From contig JAZDLQ010000070.1 of assembly GCA_043801855.1 (NCBI GenBank), forward strand, positions 1 to 64,000: 64,000 nt of DNA. Reading direction: 5' to 3'. A model generated the notes under the pieces. That model worked only from the letters and a program-made list of their open reading frames with translations, was not told the origin of the DNA and searched no databases. The stretch is from CAYTWW01 sp043801855. Its GTDB lineage: Archaea > Nanobdellota > Nanobdellia > Woesearchaeales > GW2011-AR15. The translations under genes and the position numbers were made by a program. Each line of letters starts with the position of its first letter. The first letter of the stretch is position 1. Positions 7,407-17,888 of this stretch are shown piece by piece.

Positions 7407-8903
7407 ATGAATGAGAAAAAAAAGAAGATACTTGCCTATTTTCTTGAAAAAGGCTATCTAGCTTCTCCAGATGTTCTAGATATTTTAGAGCAAAAAGATT
7501 TTTCATTTACTCAAAAAATAATATTGCCATTAGGCGGGAGAACAATTATTGCAAAAGAAGATTTGTGCCATGAAGATACAGAAAGCAAAAGCAAAACCGA
7601 GACACCAACAGAAAATAGCGCCGCAGCAGAAAAAGCAACAAAAGATTTTGAAATATGCATAAACTACAAAGATGAGCAGAGTAACAACACAATCCAGGAA
7701 TTTGTCATGTATTTTCGAAGAAGATTTAATCTGACAACCCAAGCAATAAGGGCAAGACAGGAAATGGCAGAAAACGTTCCTATCTCGCGGCTTAAAAAAA
7801 TGGAAACTGGCGAAAACGTCTCTTTTATTGGCTCTGTTGTTGAAAAATCAATAACAAAAAATAATAATTTGATAATCAAGGTTGAAGATCTTTCTTCTTC
7901 TATTACGGTGATCGCAAACAAAAACAACAAAGAAGCGTTTGAAAAGGCAAAAGAACTCTGTCTTGATGAAGTTGTTGGTTTTATCGGTACATTAAATAAA
8001 GACGTAATATATGTTAATGATATCGTATGGCCAGATTTGCCTGTTGGGAGAGAAATAAAAAAAGCGCAAAAAGAAGAATATGCTGCTTTTATTGGGGATT
8101 TGCATCTTGGTTCTAAGGCATTTTTGAAAAAAGAATTTGAGGAGTTTATTAGCTGGCTTAACGGAAAAACAGGCTCAGGAGAACAGATTTCTCTTGCTAA
8201 AAAGGTTAAGTATTTGTTTATTGTCGGCGACCTTGTTGATGGAGTAGGTATATATCCTGACCAGGAAGAGGAATTGGATATAAAAGATATTTATGAGCAA
8301 TACAAAGAGCTATCAAAATATCTTCAGAAAATTCCTGAAAACATAACTATTTTTATTTGTCCCGGGAATCATGACGCGGTTCGAATATCAGAGCCGCAGC
8401 CCCCAATATATAACGATTTTGTAGAGCCGATCCTTGCCTTTAAAAACGTTTATTTGGTGTCAAATCCAGCGATGATAACAATATCAAAAACTGACACTTT
8501 TTCTGGGCTAGATATACTTTTATATCATGGTTTTTCTTTTCCGTATTACGGCGATTCTGTTGAGTCAATAAGAACTGCAGGCGGGCTTGAAAAAACAGAC
8601 CTCATATCTAATTATTTATTAAAAAGAAGGCATCTCGCTCCAACACACGGCTCAACAATGTATATGCCTAACTATGAAAAAGACCCGTTATTTATACCAC
8701 AAACAATTGATTTTTTTATAACTGGCCACATTCATAGGTCAATGTTTTCGAATTACCGTTCAGTTACTTGCATTAATTGTTCATGTTGGATTTCTCAGAC
8801 AAAATACCAGGAAAAAGTTGGCTTAAAACCGCAGCCCGGAAGAGTTGCAATTGTCAATCTCCAAACCAGAAAAGGAAAAATACTCAAGTTTGCAGGAGAT
8901 TAA
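7407..8903 (+). CDS. dp1: DNA polymerase D small subunit DP1 (3'-5' exonuclease)
   Basis: 498 aa. After an N-terminal region and an OB fold (about residues 125-205) comes the calcineurin-like phosphoesterase domain with all metal-binding motifs present: IGDLHLGS (about 230), VGDLVDG (about 274), PGNHDAVR (about 319), LYHGFSFP, and GHIHRS (about 440). This indicates an active proofreading nuclease. I chose ATG 7407 because it starts right after the cdc6 stop and removes an overlap that an upstream TTG would create. The large subunit starts at the base after its stop. Confidence 0.96.
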   Translation: MNEKKKKILAYFLEKGYLASPDVLDILEQKDFSFTQKIILPLGGRTIIAKEDLCHEDTESKSKTETPTENSAAAEKATKDFEICINYKDEQSNNTIQEFVMYFRRRFNLTTQAIRARQEMAENVPISRLKKMETGENVSFIGSVVEKSITKNNNLIIKVEDLSSSITVIANKNNKEAFEKAKELCLDEVVGFIGTLNKDVIYVNDIVWPDLPVGREIKKAQKEEYAAFIGDLHLGSKAFLKKEFEEFISWLNGKTGSGEQISLAKKVKYLFIVGDLVDGVGIYPDQEEELDIKDIYEQYKELSKYLQKIPENITIFICPGNHDAVRISEPQPPIYNDFVEPILAFKNVYLVSNPAMITISKTDTFSGLDILLYHGFSFPYYGDSVESIRTAGGLEKTDLISNYLLKRRHLAPTHGSTMYMPNYEKDPLFIPQTIDFFITGHIHRSMFSNYRSVTCINCSCWISQTKYQEKVGLKPQPGRVAIVNLQTRKGKILKFAGD

Positions 8904-11900
8904 ATGATGCAGCCACATTCTCCGGAAATGAAAAAATATTTTGATGAAATAGAGGCAACACTTTCTAAAGAATATAAAATTTGCACAACAGCGAGGCAAA
9001 AAGGATATGATCCAGATATTGTGGTTGATATTCCTCTTGCAAAAGGAATCTCAGAAAGGGTTGAGGGTCTTGTTAGTGCATCGGTTCCTGTTGTTCTTGG
9101 AAGCGGAATAGCAAAGAGAATTGAAAAACTAGAGATTGAATACGGCAATCTAGACTGGAGAGTAGCATTAAAAATTGCAGAAGAGGTTGCAAAAGAAAAA
9201 TTTTGTAAATTTGAATCAAAATTAAAAGCAATGGAAACAGGAATAAGGGTTGGTCTGGCATACATCACGCTAGGTGTAATTTCTGCACCACTTGAAGGAT
9301 TTATCGAATTAAAGCTTAAGAAAACAAAAGAAGGTCTTGATTATTTTTCAGTTCTATACGCCGGCCCAATAAGGGCAGCAGGAGGAACAGCTGCTGCGGT
9401 TTCATTAATTATTTCTGATTTTGTAAGAATTAAAATGGGTTATGCAAAATATGACCCAACAGAAGAAGAAATAAAAAGAGACATTACAGAAGTAAGAGAC
9501 TACCATGAGAGAGTATCAAATCTTCAGTACTTACCTTCAGAAGAAGAAATTGATTTTCTGATAAGGCATTGCCCTGTTGAAATTAACGGAGACCCAACAG
9601 AAGAAAAAGAAGTATCTAATTACAAAGATCTTCCAAGAATTGAATCAAACAGGATAAGAGGAGGTCTTTGTCTTGTTCTTTGCGAAGGCTTAGCCCAAAA
9701 AGCACCTAAGCTTTACAAGCAGGTTGCAAAATGGGGAGATGCTGTTGGGCTTGAATGGGGATTTTTGAAAGAATTTTTAGAAATACAAAAAAGAATTAAG
9801 GCAAAACTAAAAAAAAAAGAAACAAGCACCCTGCAGCTTTCTCCAAACTATACTTACATTAAAGATCTTGTTGCAGGAAGGCCAATTTTATCGCACCCAA
9901 TGAAAATCGGAGGATTCAGGCTAAGGTATGGCAGATCGAGACACACAGGGTTTGCAGCAGCAGCAATACACCCAGCGACAATGGTTGTTTTAGATGATTA
10001 TATTGCAGTCGGAACTCAATTAAAAATAGAGCGCCCTGGAAAAGCAGCCGCAATAGTTTCATGTGACACAATAGACGGACCAATTGTTAAGTTAAAGTCC
10101 GGAGATATAATAAAACTGTCGTCAAAACAAGAGGCTAAACAGCACATAAAAGAAATATCTAAAATATTATTTCTTGGCGATATTCTGATTAATTATGGTG
10201 ATTTTTCAGAAAATGGTCATAAGTTAGTTCCTGCTGGCTATTGTAGAGAGTGGTGGGCAAAAGAACTTGAAAAAGCAATTGTTGGGCTATTTGGTACTAT
10301 CGACAATGAGAAAATTCTTTCCTTATTCGGTGAAGAGATATCTGATATAATTATTTCAAGCATTAAAGATCCTCTAAAAGCAAAAATAAATGTGCATGTA
10401 TCAAAGATAATATCAAAAAAACTTACAATTCCAATTCACCCAGATTACACTTATTATTGGAACAACGCGTCACCAAAAGAAGTAATCTCTCTAGCAAAAT
10501 GGATAAGAAGCGCCAGTATTCAAAGTGAAGAAAATAAGATTATCAAGTTAGTCATTCCTTTTTCTAAGCAAAAGGAAATTCTGGAAAGAGTTGGCGTTCC
10601 GCATTTGTTTGTAAACAATGAATTTATTGTTATTGAAAAGGACAATGCAGCAACTCTATATTCTATGTTTATAGAAAGCGACATATACGCATCCCAGGAT
10701 GTGACAGATGAAAAAATCTCTACTGTTGAATTTTTAAATTCATCGCTTCCGTTTATTATTAGGGACAAATGCGGAACCTTTATTGGTGCCAGAATGGGGA
10801 GGCCAGAGAAAGCAAAAATGAGAAAATTAACTGGTAGCCCTCACCTTCTTTTTCCTGTTGGTGAAGAAGGAGGAAGACTTCGTTGCATCCAATCTGCGCT
10901 TGATGCAGGAAAAATAACAGCAGACTTGCCAATTTACTATTGTGCTAAATGCAACAAAAAGACAATTTTTTCAGTTTGCGAAATGTGTGATGAAAAAACC
11001 GTAAAGCAATATTTTTGCAAAAAATGTGGAGATATAAGTAAGCCATGTGTGCACGATTATACACATTATAAAAGACAGGAGATTGACATTAATTATTATT
11101 TTACAAAAGCGCTTGCAAAAACAAAAACAAAAATTTTTGCTGATTTAATAAAAGGAGTAAAAGGTACAAGCAATAAAGATCATGTACCAGAAAATCTTGT
11201 TAAGGGAATATTAAGAGCAAAACACGGAGTGTTTGTAAATAAAGATGGGACGACAAGATATGATATGATTGAGCTTCCAATAACACATTTTAAGCCAAAG
11301 GAGACCCAAACACCAATAGAAAAGCTAATAACGCTCGGTTACAAAAAAGACATATATGGCAGCAGCCTTATTTCTGATGAACAGGTACTTGAGATTAAGC
11401 CTCAGGACATGATTTTGCCTGATTGCCCGGACTCTCCAGACGAGCACTGCGGCGATGTTCTTTTTAATGTCGCAAATTTTATTGACGACCTTCTTGTAAA
11501 TTTATATGGGCTTGAGCCATACTATAATTTAAAATCAAAAGAGGAGCTTGTTGGCCATTATGTCATTGGTCTTGCGCCGCATACATCTGCTGGAACAGTA
11601 GGAAGAATTATTGGTTTTTCAAAAACGCAAGGGATGTTTACACACCCCCTATTTCACGCTGCCATGAGGAGAAATTGCGATGGAGACGAGGCATGTGTTA
11701 TTATGCTAATGGATGCGCTTTTAAATTTTTCAAGGTCATTTTTACCTGATAAAAGAGGTTCAAGAACAATGGATGCACCGCTTGTTCTTACATCAATTCT
11801 TGTTCCAACAGAAGTAGACGATGAAGTTCATGGGCTTGATATAGTTTCAGCGTATCCGCTTGAGCTTTATGAAGCAGCAATATTATACAAAAACCCATGG

Positions 11901-12428
11901 GATGTAAAAGTTTTTCAGATAGATCATTTTTTAGGGACGCCAAGGCAATATGAAAAGATGATGTACACACACGATACATCAAGCATAAATCTTGGAGTTA
12001 TGTGCTCGGCATATAAGACACTCCCAAGCATGGAGGAAAAGTTAATGGGTCAGATGGCGCTTGCTGAAAAGATTTCTGCTGTTGATGAATCTGATGTTGC
12101 ACGTCTTGTGATAGAAAAGCATTTTTTGAGGGATATAAAAGGCAATTTAAGAAAATATTCAACACAGCAGTTTAGATGTGTTAAATGCAATGCTAAATTT
12201 AGACGCCCACCTCTATCAGGAAAATGCACAAATTGCCAGGGAAAAATAATTTTTACAATATCAAAAGGCTCAATAATAAAATACCTTGAGCCAAGCCTTT
12301 CAATTGCAAAAAAATACGGAGTTCCAGCATATCTTTCACAAACACTGGAATTAACTAAAAGAAGGATTGATTCTGTTCTCGGAAAAGAAAAAGAAGTCCA
12401 GGAAGGATTAGGGAGATGGTTTGGGTAA
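8904..12428 (+). CDS. dp2: DNA polymerase D large subunit DP2
   Basis: A 1174-aa catalytic subunit of the archaeal family-D replicative polymerase. The double-psi barrel active-site segment RRNCDGDEAC is at about residue 925; zinc-binding clusters lie at about 680 (CAKCNKK...CEMC, CKKCGD) and about 1092 (CVKCNAKF...CTNC). The length is normal and the gene is uninterrupted by an intein. The tandem ATG ATG start follows the DP1 stop directly, so the subunits are produced together. Some DPANN lineages have unusual or split polymerases; this one is canonical. Confidence 0.97.
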   Translation: MMQPHSPEMKKYFDEIEATLSKEYKICTTARQKGYDPDIVVDIPLAKGISERVEGLVSASVPVVLGSGIAKRIEKLEIEYGNLDWRVALKIAEEVAKEKFCKFESKLKAMETGIRVGLAYITLGVISAPLEGFIELKLKKTKEGLDYFSVLYAGPIRAAGGTAAAVSLIISDFVRIKMGYAKYDPTEEEIKRDITEVRDYHERVSNLQYLPSEEEIDFLIRHCPVEINGDPTEEKEVSNYKDLPRIESNRIRGGLCLVLCEGLAQKAPKLYKQVAKWGDAVGLEWGFLKEFLEIQKRIKAKLKKKETSTLQLSPNYTYIKDLVAGRPILSHPMKIGGFRLRYGRSRHTGFAAAAIHPATMVVLDDYIAVGTQLKIERPGKAAAIVSCDTIDGPIVKLKSGDIIKLSSKQEAKQHIKEISKILFLGDILINYGDFSENGHKLVPAGYCREWWAKELEKAIVGLFGTIDNEKILSLFGEEISDIIISSIKDPLKAKINVHVSKIISKKLTIPIHPDYTYYWNNASPKEVISLAKWIRSASIQSEENKIIKLVIPFSKQKEILERVGVPHLFVNNEFIVIEKDNAATLYSMFIESDIYASQDVTDEKISTVEFLNSSLPFIIRDKCGTFIGARMGRPEKAKMRKLTGSPHLLFPVGEEGGRLRCIQSALDAGKITADLPIYYCAKCNKKTIFSVCEMCDEKTVKQYFCKKCGDISKPCVHDYTHYKRQEIDINYYFTKALAKTKTKIFADLIKGVKGTSNKDHVPENLVKGILRAKHGVFVNKDGTTRYDMIELPITHFKPKETQTPIEKLITLGYKKDIYGSSLISDEQVLEIKPQDMILPDCPDSPDEHCGDVLFNVANFIDDLLVNLYGLEPYYNLKSKEELVGHYVIGLAPHTSAGTVGRIIGFSKTQGMFTHPLFHAAMRRNCDGDEACVIMLMDALLNFSRSFLPDKRGSRTMDAPLVLTSILVPTEVDDEVHGLDIVSAYPLELYEAAILYKNPWDVKVFQIDHFLGTPRQYEKMMYTHDTSSINLGVMCSAYKTLPSMEEKLMGQMALAEKISAVDESDVARLVIEKHFLRDIKGNLRKYSTQQFRCVKCNAKFRRPPLSGKCTNCQGKIIFTISKGSIIKYLEPSLSIAKKYGVPAYLSQTLELTKRRIDSVLGKEKEVQEGLGRWFG

Positions 12429-12482
12429 AGTATTTATACTAACATCACACTTAATAAAAACAAAATAAAATTAGGTGATTAA

Positions 12483-13223
12483 ATGAAAATGAAATTGATT
12501 GTTTTATGCTTATTTTTAGTTCTGGTTTTAATTGGCTGCAATACCATTGAATCTAACAAAAAAGTAGAAAAAACAGATGAATTGGCCATTCAGGATGCAA
12601 CAATTATGAAAGATTGTCAAAATATTACGAATAATCTCCTTAAGCAGAAATGTATTGGAAAAATAGGTTTGATAAAAGCGAATGGATTTGATGAATCAAA
12701 TGGTGAAATTATTGTTTTTAGTTCTGGCATTTCAAACATTGTTAAAGAGGATCAGCCATTTGTTTTTGACGGTTATTTATTTCAGGCAAAGACCATTAAT
12801 AGAGATAACATTATTATAGCGATGAGTTGCGGGGAATCGTGTGGTTTTAGTTCAACAGTCAGAGAGGGGCAGGAACAAAAACATGAAGCTTACGATTTTT
12901 ATTATATAATTAATACTATAAACTATTTTAATGGTGAAGTTAATTTGACGTTTTTCGCTTTGGAGCCAGTAAAATGGCAAAAGATTAAAGCATATTTTAA
13001 AGATAAAATTAACCTTGAACAAGGAGGATATTACGTTATTTATAACGGTGGTTCAGATACAGTGCATTTATATGGAAATTCTACAGACAGTTCAGAGCTT
13101 TCATGGTCATCGGCACGAGTAGGTCAAGAAATAAGAGACACCAAAATGAAAGTTATTGTTAAAATTGAAAAGATTAATTACCAAGAAAATTCAATAGAAT
13201 TATCAATCAGGGGAATTGAATAA
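12483..13223 (+). CDS. Putative lipoprotein of unknown function
   Basis: A 246-aa protein with a lysine-containing signal peptide and lipobox LIGC (Cys about residue 19), so it is probably anchored to the outer face of the membrane. The mature part has several paired cysteines (C...C around 49 and 57; SCGESCGF near 118) and a beta-rich composition. No family recognised. The ribosome-binding site TTAGGTGATT and a TATA-like AGTATTTATACT lie upstream. Confidence 0.7.
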   Translation: MKMKLIVLCLFLVLVLIGCNTIESNKKVEKTDELAIQDATIMKDCQNITNNLLKQKCIGKIGLIKANGFDESNGEIIVFSSGISNIVKEDQPFVFDGYLFQAKTINRDNIIIAMSCGESCGFSSTVREGQEQKHEAYDFYYIINTINYFNGEVNLTFFALEPVKWQKIKAYFKDKINLEQGGYYVIYNGGSDTVHLYGNSTDSSELSWSSARVGQEIRDTKMKVIVKIEKINYQENSIELSIRGIE

Positions 13224-13224
13224 T

Positions 13225-13626
13225 CTACCCATTTATAGGATACTTTGCGCCGCATGCAGCACAGTTGATAAAAGAAACCCTTTCTGATTTTGTGAGTTTG
13301 GTGTCTGGTCTTTTACATTCCTTGCATATTACAAAAAGAATAGCATACTGTTCAATCTTTTGGTTAATTCGCTCAGCAGAAATCTTACTGCCTATTATTA
13401 CTAAGTTTTTTGAAAATTCCCCTGGAGTTGCAAGCTCTTTTAAAATGTATTTTAAAACCTGTTCTGGCTCTCTTCTTAAGCTTTCGGTAATTTGTTGGAA
13501 ATTAGAGATTATTGTTTTATTGCCTTGCAAATGGCCCCTTACTTTAGGTATAGTAAATCTCTCTATTTTTAAAACAGATTCAGGAAGCTTATTCCTGCCG
13601 CGCCCAAGCATTTCTTTATAATCCAT
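13225..13626 (-). CDS. Translation initiation factor aIF2 beta
   Basis: 133 aa with the aIF2B/aIF5 pattern: central PKVRGHLQGNKTIISNF, then EQVLKYILKELATPGEF, and a C-terminal zinc ribbon CKECKRPDTK...CAACGAKYP. It is the beta subunit of the heterotrimeric factor that delivers Met-tRNAi to the ribosome. It is convergent with the upstream lipoprotein gene (one base apart) and ends with TAG. Confidence 0.95.
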   Translation of the reverse strand: MDYKEMLGRGRNKLPESVLKIERFTIPKVRGHLQGNKTIISNFQQITESLRREPEQVLKYILKELATPGEFSKNLVIIGSKISAERINQKIEQYAILFVICKECKRPDTKLTKSERVSFINCAACGAKYPING

Positions 13627-13713
13627 TAAAGCCTTAGGAAAAGTAAGGCATATTTAAAAGTATAGCAAAAGATTGAGGAAAATTTATATATCTCTACTTT
13701 ATATAAAAACAAA

Positions 13714-14583
13714 ATGGTTATTGAATCCTTAATAAATCCGTTTAGGGCAGAGCAACACCCCAAAAGGATGTTTTTTATTGGTTTTTTGTATGCATCAGTA
13801 GCAATCTTCCTTTCTCTTTGGATTTTTAACGAGCAAGCATCAATGGTACTTGTTTTTTTAATTACAATGGCAGCAGTTCCTCTTATATATAATACAATAA
13901 AATATGAAGAAAAAAAGGATTTGTCATTTCTATCAGAAAAGTCGATTCTTAAAGAGCACGGCAGAGCGCTTTCTTTTTTTTTGTTTTTGTTTATAGGAAT
14001 TACACTTGCCTGTGCTTTTTGGTATGTGGTTTTGCCTTCAGAAATAATAGGTCCGCTTTTTAAAGCTCAGACACAAACAATAATTCAAGTTAATTCTAAT
14101 GTTACAGGATTTTCTATAGGCTCACTAGGTGTTTTCACAAAAATATTGTTTAACAATTTGAAAGTTTTGATTTTTTGCATCCTCTTTTCATTTCTTTATG
14201 GTGTCGGTTCAATATTTATTCTTGTATGGAATGCATCGATAATTGGGGTTGCAATAGGAAACACGATAAGAACAGAGTTGTATGCAATTTCACAGCTTGC
14301 TGGGCTCTCTTTTATTTCTGCATATTCTAAAGTAATTTCTTTTGGGCTTTTTAGGTATGTTATACACGGAATTCCTGAAATTTTATCTTATTTTGTTGCT
14401 GGACTTGCAGGAGGAATTATTTCAATAGCAGTAATAAGACACGATTTTGGAACAAGAAGCTATGAAAAAATTCTTGTGGATTCTTCTGTTTTAATATTGC
14501 TTAGCCTACTTTTGGTTGTATTTTCAGCATTTTTAGAAGTATATGTAACACCAAATATTATTTGTACATTATATACTTGCTAG
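13714..14583 (+). CDS. Stage II sporulation protein M-like (DUF95) membrane protein
   Basis: 289 aa with six or seven transmembrane segments; the pattern NPFRAEQHPKRMFFIGFLYA at the start and FGLFRYVIHGIPEILSYFVAGLAGG near the C-terminus fits the SpoIIM/DUF95 family common in archaea. The function in archaea is not established; relatives occur near pilus or membrane-remodelling genes. TATA-like TTTATATAT at about 13690 gives a nearly leaderless start. Confidence 0.8.
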   Translation: MVIESLINPFRAEQHPKRMFFIGFLYASVAIFLSLWIFNEQASMVLVFLITMAAVPLIYNTIKYEEKKDLSFLSEKSILKEHGRALSFFLFLFIGITLACAFWYVVLPSEIIGPLFKAQTQTIIQVNSNVTGFSIGSLGVFTKILFNNLKVLIFCILFSFLYGVGSIFILVWNASIIGVAIGNTIRTELYAISQLAGLSFISAYSKVISFGLFRYVIHGIPEILSYFVAGLAGGIISIAVIRHDFGTRSYEKILVDSSVLILLSLLLVVFSAFLEVYVTPNIICTLYTC

Positions 14584-14587
14584 AAAA

Positions 14588-15217
14588 TTACTCAAGACAT
14601 TTAATTCTGCCAGGAAGATTTTCGAATACATCTCCTTCCTCGATTAACATTTTAATTATCTGATCCGCCTTTTGGCTTTTCATTTCTAATATAATTTTAT
14701 CATAATCTGCGCCATTTCCTTTATCGTGTAGTTTAATTAGAGAAATTGCCTTATCATAAAGGTTCTCTTTAGATGCTTCTTTTTCTGCAACAGTGATTTT
14801 TTCCTGGATTTTATTGCTAATTGATGTTATATTTGTGTCTTTTTGCGACAGTTCGAGCTTTCGGACATCAAGCCAGCGTTTGTTCTCTATTTTTTTAATT
14901 ATTTCAGGGACAAGATATATTTCGTTATTCCATTCACGTATCATTCCTATAATAAGTAAAAGATTTCCAATTTCAATTTTATCAACTAATCCAAAAGGAA
15001 GTTCAAAAACCCTTACTTGGAGGCTTCCAGTTCCATCATCGATACTTAAAAAAGATTCCTCTTTTGAAACAAGAATTCCAATTAGATTTACGCGCGAGAT
15101 TGTTTTGTTATCTGAATTAAGGTAGCTTCTCTCCCAACCAGATTTCTTTACATAATCCCCGTTTACTATGTCGCATATCTGAACTTTATACGCTGTAAGC
15201 CTAGAGTGCGGTTCCAT
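14588..15217 (-). CDS. RPA-family single-stranded DNA-binding protein
   Basis: About 209 aa with an OB fold (about residues 40-120; ISRVNLIGILVSKEESFLSIDDGTGSLQVRVFE) and a C-terminal helical/winged region, like the archaeal RPA32-type subunit. I prefer ATG 15217: it begins one base after the mcm stop, whereas the longer frame to 15253 overlaps mcm. The pairing with mcm implies a role coating ssDNA at the fork. Confidence 0.85.
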   Translation of the reverse strand: MEPHSRLTAYKVQICDIVNGDYVKKSGWERSYLNSDNKTISRVNLIGILVSKEESFLSIDDGTGSLQVRVFELPFGLVDKIEIGNLLLIIGMIREWNNEIYLVPEIIKKIENKRWLDVRKLELSQKDTNITSISNKIQEKITVAEKEASKENLYDKAISLIKLHDKGNGADYDKIILEMKSQKADQIIKMLIEEGDVFENLPGRIKCLE

Positions 15218-15218
15218 T

Positions 15219-17240
15219 TTAGATTCTTTGTATATGGCCTCTCTTTGGCTCAAATATGTCTCCAGACCGTTTTAGCTTGTCAATTGCCTCAATTACTTTT
15301 CCCTCACTGATATTTTTTGCAGTACAGTCAACAATCAACTCTTCAATAGGAATAATCTGGCCAAATTTAGCTTCAAGAGAGCCGATTGCTTCCCTTACTA
15401 TTGCAATATTGCTTCTTTCGGATGCAGGGATTCCTGTTGATATTCTGTCAATATCTATTTTTCCTGTTGCTGGGTCAACTCCAATCTGTGACAAACAATA
15501 ATGCACAATAGAAATTGCCTGTTTAGCGTCATCTCTTGATATGGTATTTGATAGTTTAACCTTAGCCGATGCTTCAGATAGTCTGATTAATGCTTCAAGC
15601 TGTCTTGCTGAAATTGGAATTGCTTTAACACCGCCGTCTTCAGTTGAGCCGCTTGTTCTCATCTGTACGTAATACTCTTTTATTTCATCAAATGCTTCTT
15701 GAGTTAGCTCTGGAAAGCAATGCTGTCTTGCATAAGCAAAATATTTTTTTAGAGTTTTACTATCAATTTCCGGCTCTAGAAACAGCGGATCTTTATGGAG
15801 ACTAAGAATAAATGATGCCATCTGCCCATCTCTGGCTTTATCTGGCAAATCTTTTATAGGAAATATAAGGTCAAACCTATTGATTAATGTTGGAGGAAGA
15901 TCAATTTGTTTAGCAATGACTTCATACTGGTCAAACCTTCCAAATTTAGGGTTTGCTGCAGCAAGAACTGTTGTTTCAGATCTTAATGTGGCTTGGATAT
16001 TTGCTTTTGATATTGTTACTGTTTGCTGCTCAAGAGCCTCATGCATTGCGCTTCTGTCCTCTTTACTCATCTTGTCAAGTTCGTCAATGCAGCATATTCC
16101 TCTGTTTGTTAGAACTAATGCTCCTGCTTCAAGCGCAAACCCTCTGATAAATTCATCTTTGACAACAGATGCAGTAAGTCCCGCACCTGACGCACCTTTA
16201 CCACTTACATATCTTCCTTTTGGGACAACAATACTTATTCGTTTTAGAAGCTGTGATTTTCCTGCTCCCGGATCTCCTATTAATAAAACGTGAATATCTC
16301 CCCTTGTTACGTTGCCATTTTCTCGTACCTTACGAACGCCGCCAAGCGCCTGCAAGACAAGAGCAGTCTTAATTTTTTCGTGGCCATAGATACCTGGCGC
16401 AATTGATTTTTCAAGGAGGTTTAGGGTATCTGGCCTTGATGCAATATCTTTAATTTTTTTTTCTTCTTCTTCACTAATCTTAATTTCAATAAAATCTTCT
16501 TCAACAGGCTCGACATAGTTTGCTTCAAGCATTATATCAAATCTTGTTAATTTGCCGCCCTCTTTTGCAGGAATTGGAACTTCTTTTAGTATTCCGTTAA
16601 TAATTAGTTTACTTCCCGGGTTGCTGCGTTTTTCGCTGATTGGAGAAACAAGATCACTTTTCAAAAAAACATCAAGCCTTTTTGGCTGCTCGCTTCCATC
16701 AAGGTCTTCTGGGGATTCTTCAAGTACAATTTTTTGGGCGTCAACAAGTTCTTTACTAACCTCTCTGAATTTTCCTTTTCTTCCGCATCCGCATCTTGAA
16801 GGCTCTTTAAACCTTGAATCTAATTGCAGTACAGTAATAATATTTCCACAGCTAGGGCACTCAAATCTTGCACTAGTTACTTGCGGCCTTACGTCTGATT
16901 TTTGCCTGACAATTCCTTTTATTGAGATGAACTTATTTAGATGGATACTTCGTACGTGCCTTATCATATATTTCTGGGTTTCTGATAGTTCTTTAAACCT
17001 TATTTTGAAATTTTTAACCTCTTTTTCAAGTTCAAATTGCTCAATTGCAAGTTCAGCTGCTCTGATTGTTTCTTCAGGAGATTCAATAAGTTCATCAGCA
17101 AGGTCTGGCGCAAATTTAGTTAGTTCGTTAAAGGAAACAATAAGAAAAGCCTCTCCTTTTCTTACTTTCTCTGCAATTTCTTTATAGTAATAAGAATCAA
17201 AAAATTCAGTAAACTTTTTTATTACAGCAGTCGCGTCCAT
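15219..17240 (-). CDS. mcm: Replicative helicase MCM
   Basis: A 673-aa minichromosome maintenance helicase. It has an N-terminal domain with zinc-binding CPSCGN...CGC (about 125-155), Walker A GDPGAGKSQ (about 322), Walker B CIDELDKM (about 383), arginine-finger region NRFDLIF (about 454) and a C-terminal winged helix. It forms the hexameric 3'-5' helicase loaded by Orc1/Cdc6. The downstream RPA gene starts one base after its stop. No intein. Confidence 0.97.
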   Translation of the reverse strand: MDATAVIKKFTEFFDSYYYKEIAEKVRKGEAFLIVSFNELTKFAPDLADELIESPEETIRAAELAIEQFELEKEVKNFKIRFKELSETQKYMIRHVRSIHLNKFISIKGIVRQKSDVRPQVTSARFECPSCGNIITVLQLDSRFKEPSRCGCGRKGKFREVSKELVDAQKIVLEESPEDLDGSEQPKRLDVFLKSDLVSPISEKRSNPGSKLIINGILKEVPIPAKEGGKLTRFDIMLEANYVEPVEEDFIEIKISEEEEKKIKDIASRPDTLNLLEKSIAPGIYGHEKIKTALVLQALGGVRKVRENGNVTRGDIHVLLIGDPGAGKSQLLKRISIVVPKGRYVSGKGASGAGLTASVVKDEFIRGFALEAGALVLTNRGICCIDELDKMSKEDRSAMHEALEQQTVTISKANIQATLRSETTVLAAANPKFGRFDQYEVIAKQIDLPPTLINRFDLIFPIKDLPDKARDGQMASFILSLHKDPLFLEPEIDSKTLKKYFAYARQHCFPELTQEAFDEIKEYYVQMRTSGSTEDGGVKAIPISARQLEALIRLSEASAKVKLSNTISRDDAKQAISIVHYCLSQIGVDPATGKIDIDRISTGIPASERSNIAIVREAIGSLEAKFGQIIPIEELIVDCTAKNISEGKVIEAIDKLKRSGDIFEPKRGHIQRI

Positions 17241-17299
17241 TTTCTATTTTACAGCATTCACAAGTCTTATCCAAAAAGGAAAAGTAAGAAAATAAAAAC

Positions 17300-17881
17300 T
17301 TATTGCACTTTTTTTAGGTTAATTATTAATTTGTCGAGTGCCGCATCGACTTCCTGCTCGCTTTTTGTTCCTGTGCAAACTATTTTTCCGTTTGAGAAAA
17401 GCAGGAATGTTGCCTTAGCTTCGTTAAGCTTGTATACTAGACCGGGAAACTGTTCTGGTTCGTATTCTGTGTTTTCAAGTTTCATTGCAAGGACATTTAG
17501 ATTTAAGTCCATGCCAACGCTTCCTGATGCTACAATATTTTGTATATTGATTTTAGGTTTGATCTTAATCTCAATTCCGATTTTTTTAAGGCTTTTAATG
17601 ATTTTATCGATTGATTGTTCAACCTTTTCCATGGATCTTGCGCCGGTGCAAACAACTTTTCCTGAAGAGAAGATAAGTGCTGAAGTTTTTGGCTCTTTTA
17701 TTCTTATAACAAGGCCCGGAAACTGCTCTGGATTATATTCAGTATTACTTAATGTTGCAGCCATTTTTTCCAATGGAATATCATGCTCAAGGCTTGTAGA
17801 GACGACAATATTTACAACCTCAATAGTTCTTTTCCCAATATTTTTCCCTGTATTTACAACCTCAATATTTTTTTTCGGCAA
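17300..17881 (-). CDS. tbp: TATA-box binding protein
   Basis: 193 aa with the two direct TBP repeats (NTEYNPEQFPGLVIRI...SGKVVCTGARS and NTEYEPEQFPGLVYKL...NGKIVCTGTKS). The N-terminus carries a short duplicated phrase (NIEVVNTGKNIG and TIEVVNI). The TTG start at 17881 is supported by a strong upstream GGGGGTG. Four TATA-like boxes lie in its own divergent promoter region. It is transcribed in the same direction as mcm and RPA. Confidence 0.96.
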   Translation of the reverse strand: MPKKNIEVVNTGKNIGKRTIEVVNIVVSTSLEHDIPLEKMAATLSNTEYNPEQFPGLVIRIKEPKTSALIFSSGKVVCTGARSMEKVEQSIDKIIKSLKKIGIEIKIKPKINIQNIVASGSVGMDLNLNVLAMKLENTEYEPEQFPGLVYKLNEAKATFLLFSNGKIVCTGTKSEQEVDAALDKLIINLKKVQ

Positions 17882-17888
17882 ATTTAAA

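Noticed and set aside
8904..12428. Intein or split in DP2 near the NCDGDEA active site
   Set aside because: The reading frame is continuous, the length is normal, and no intein splice motifs interrupt the catalytic region.
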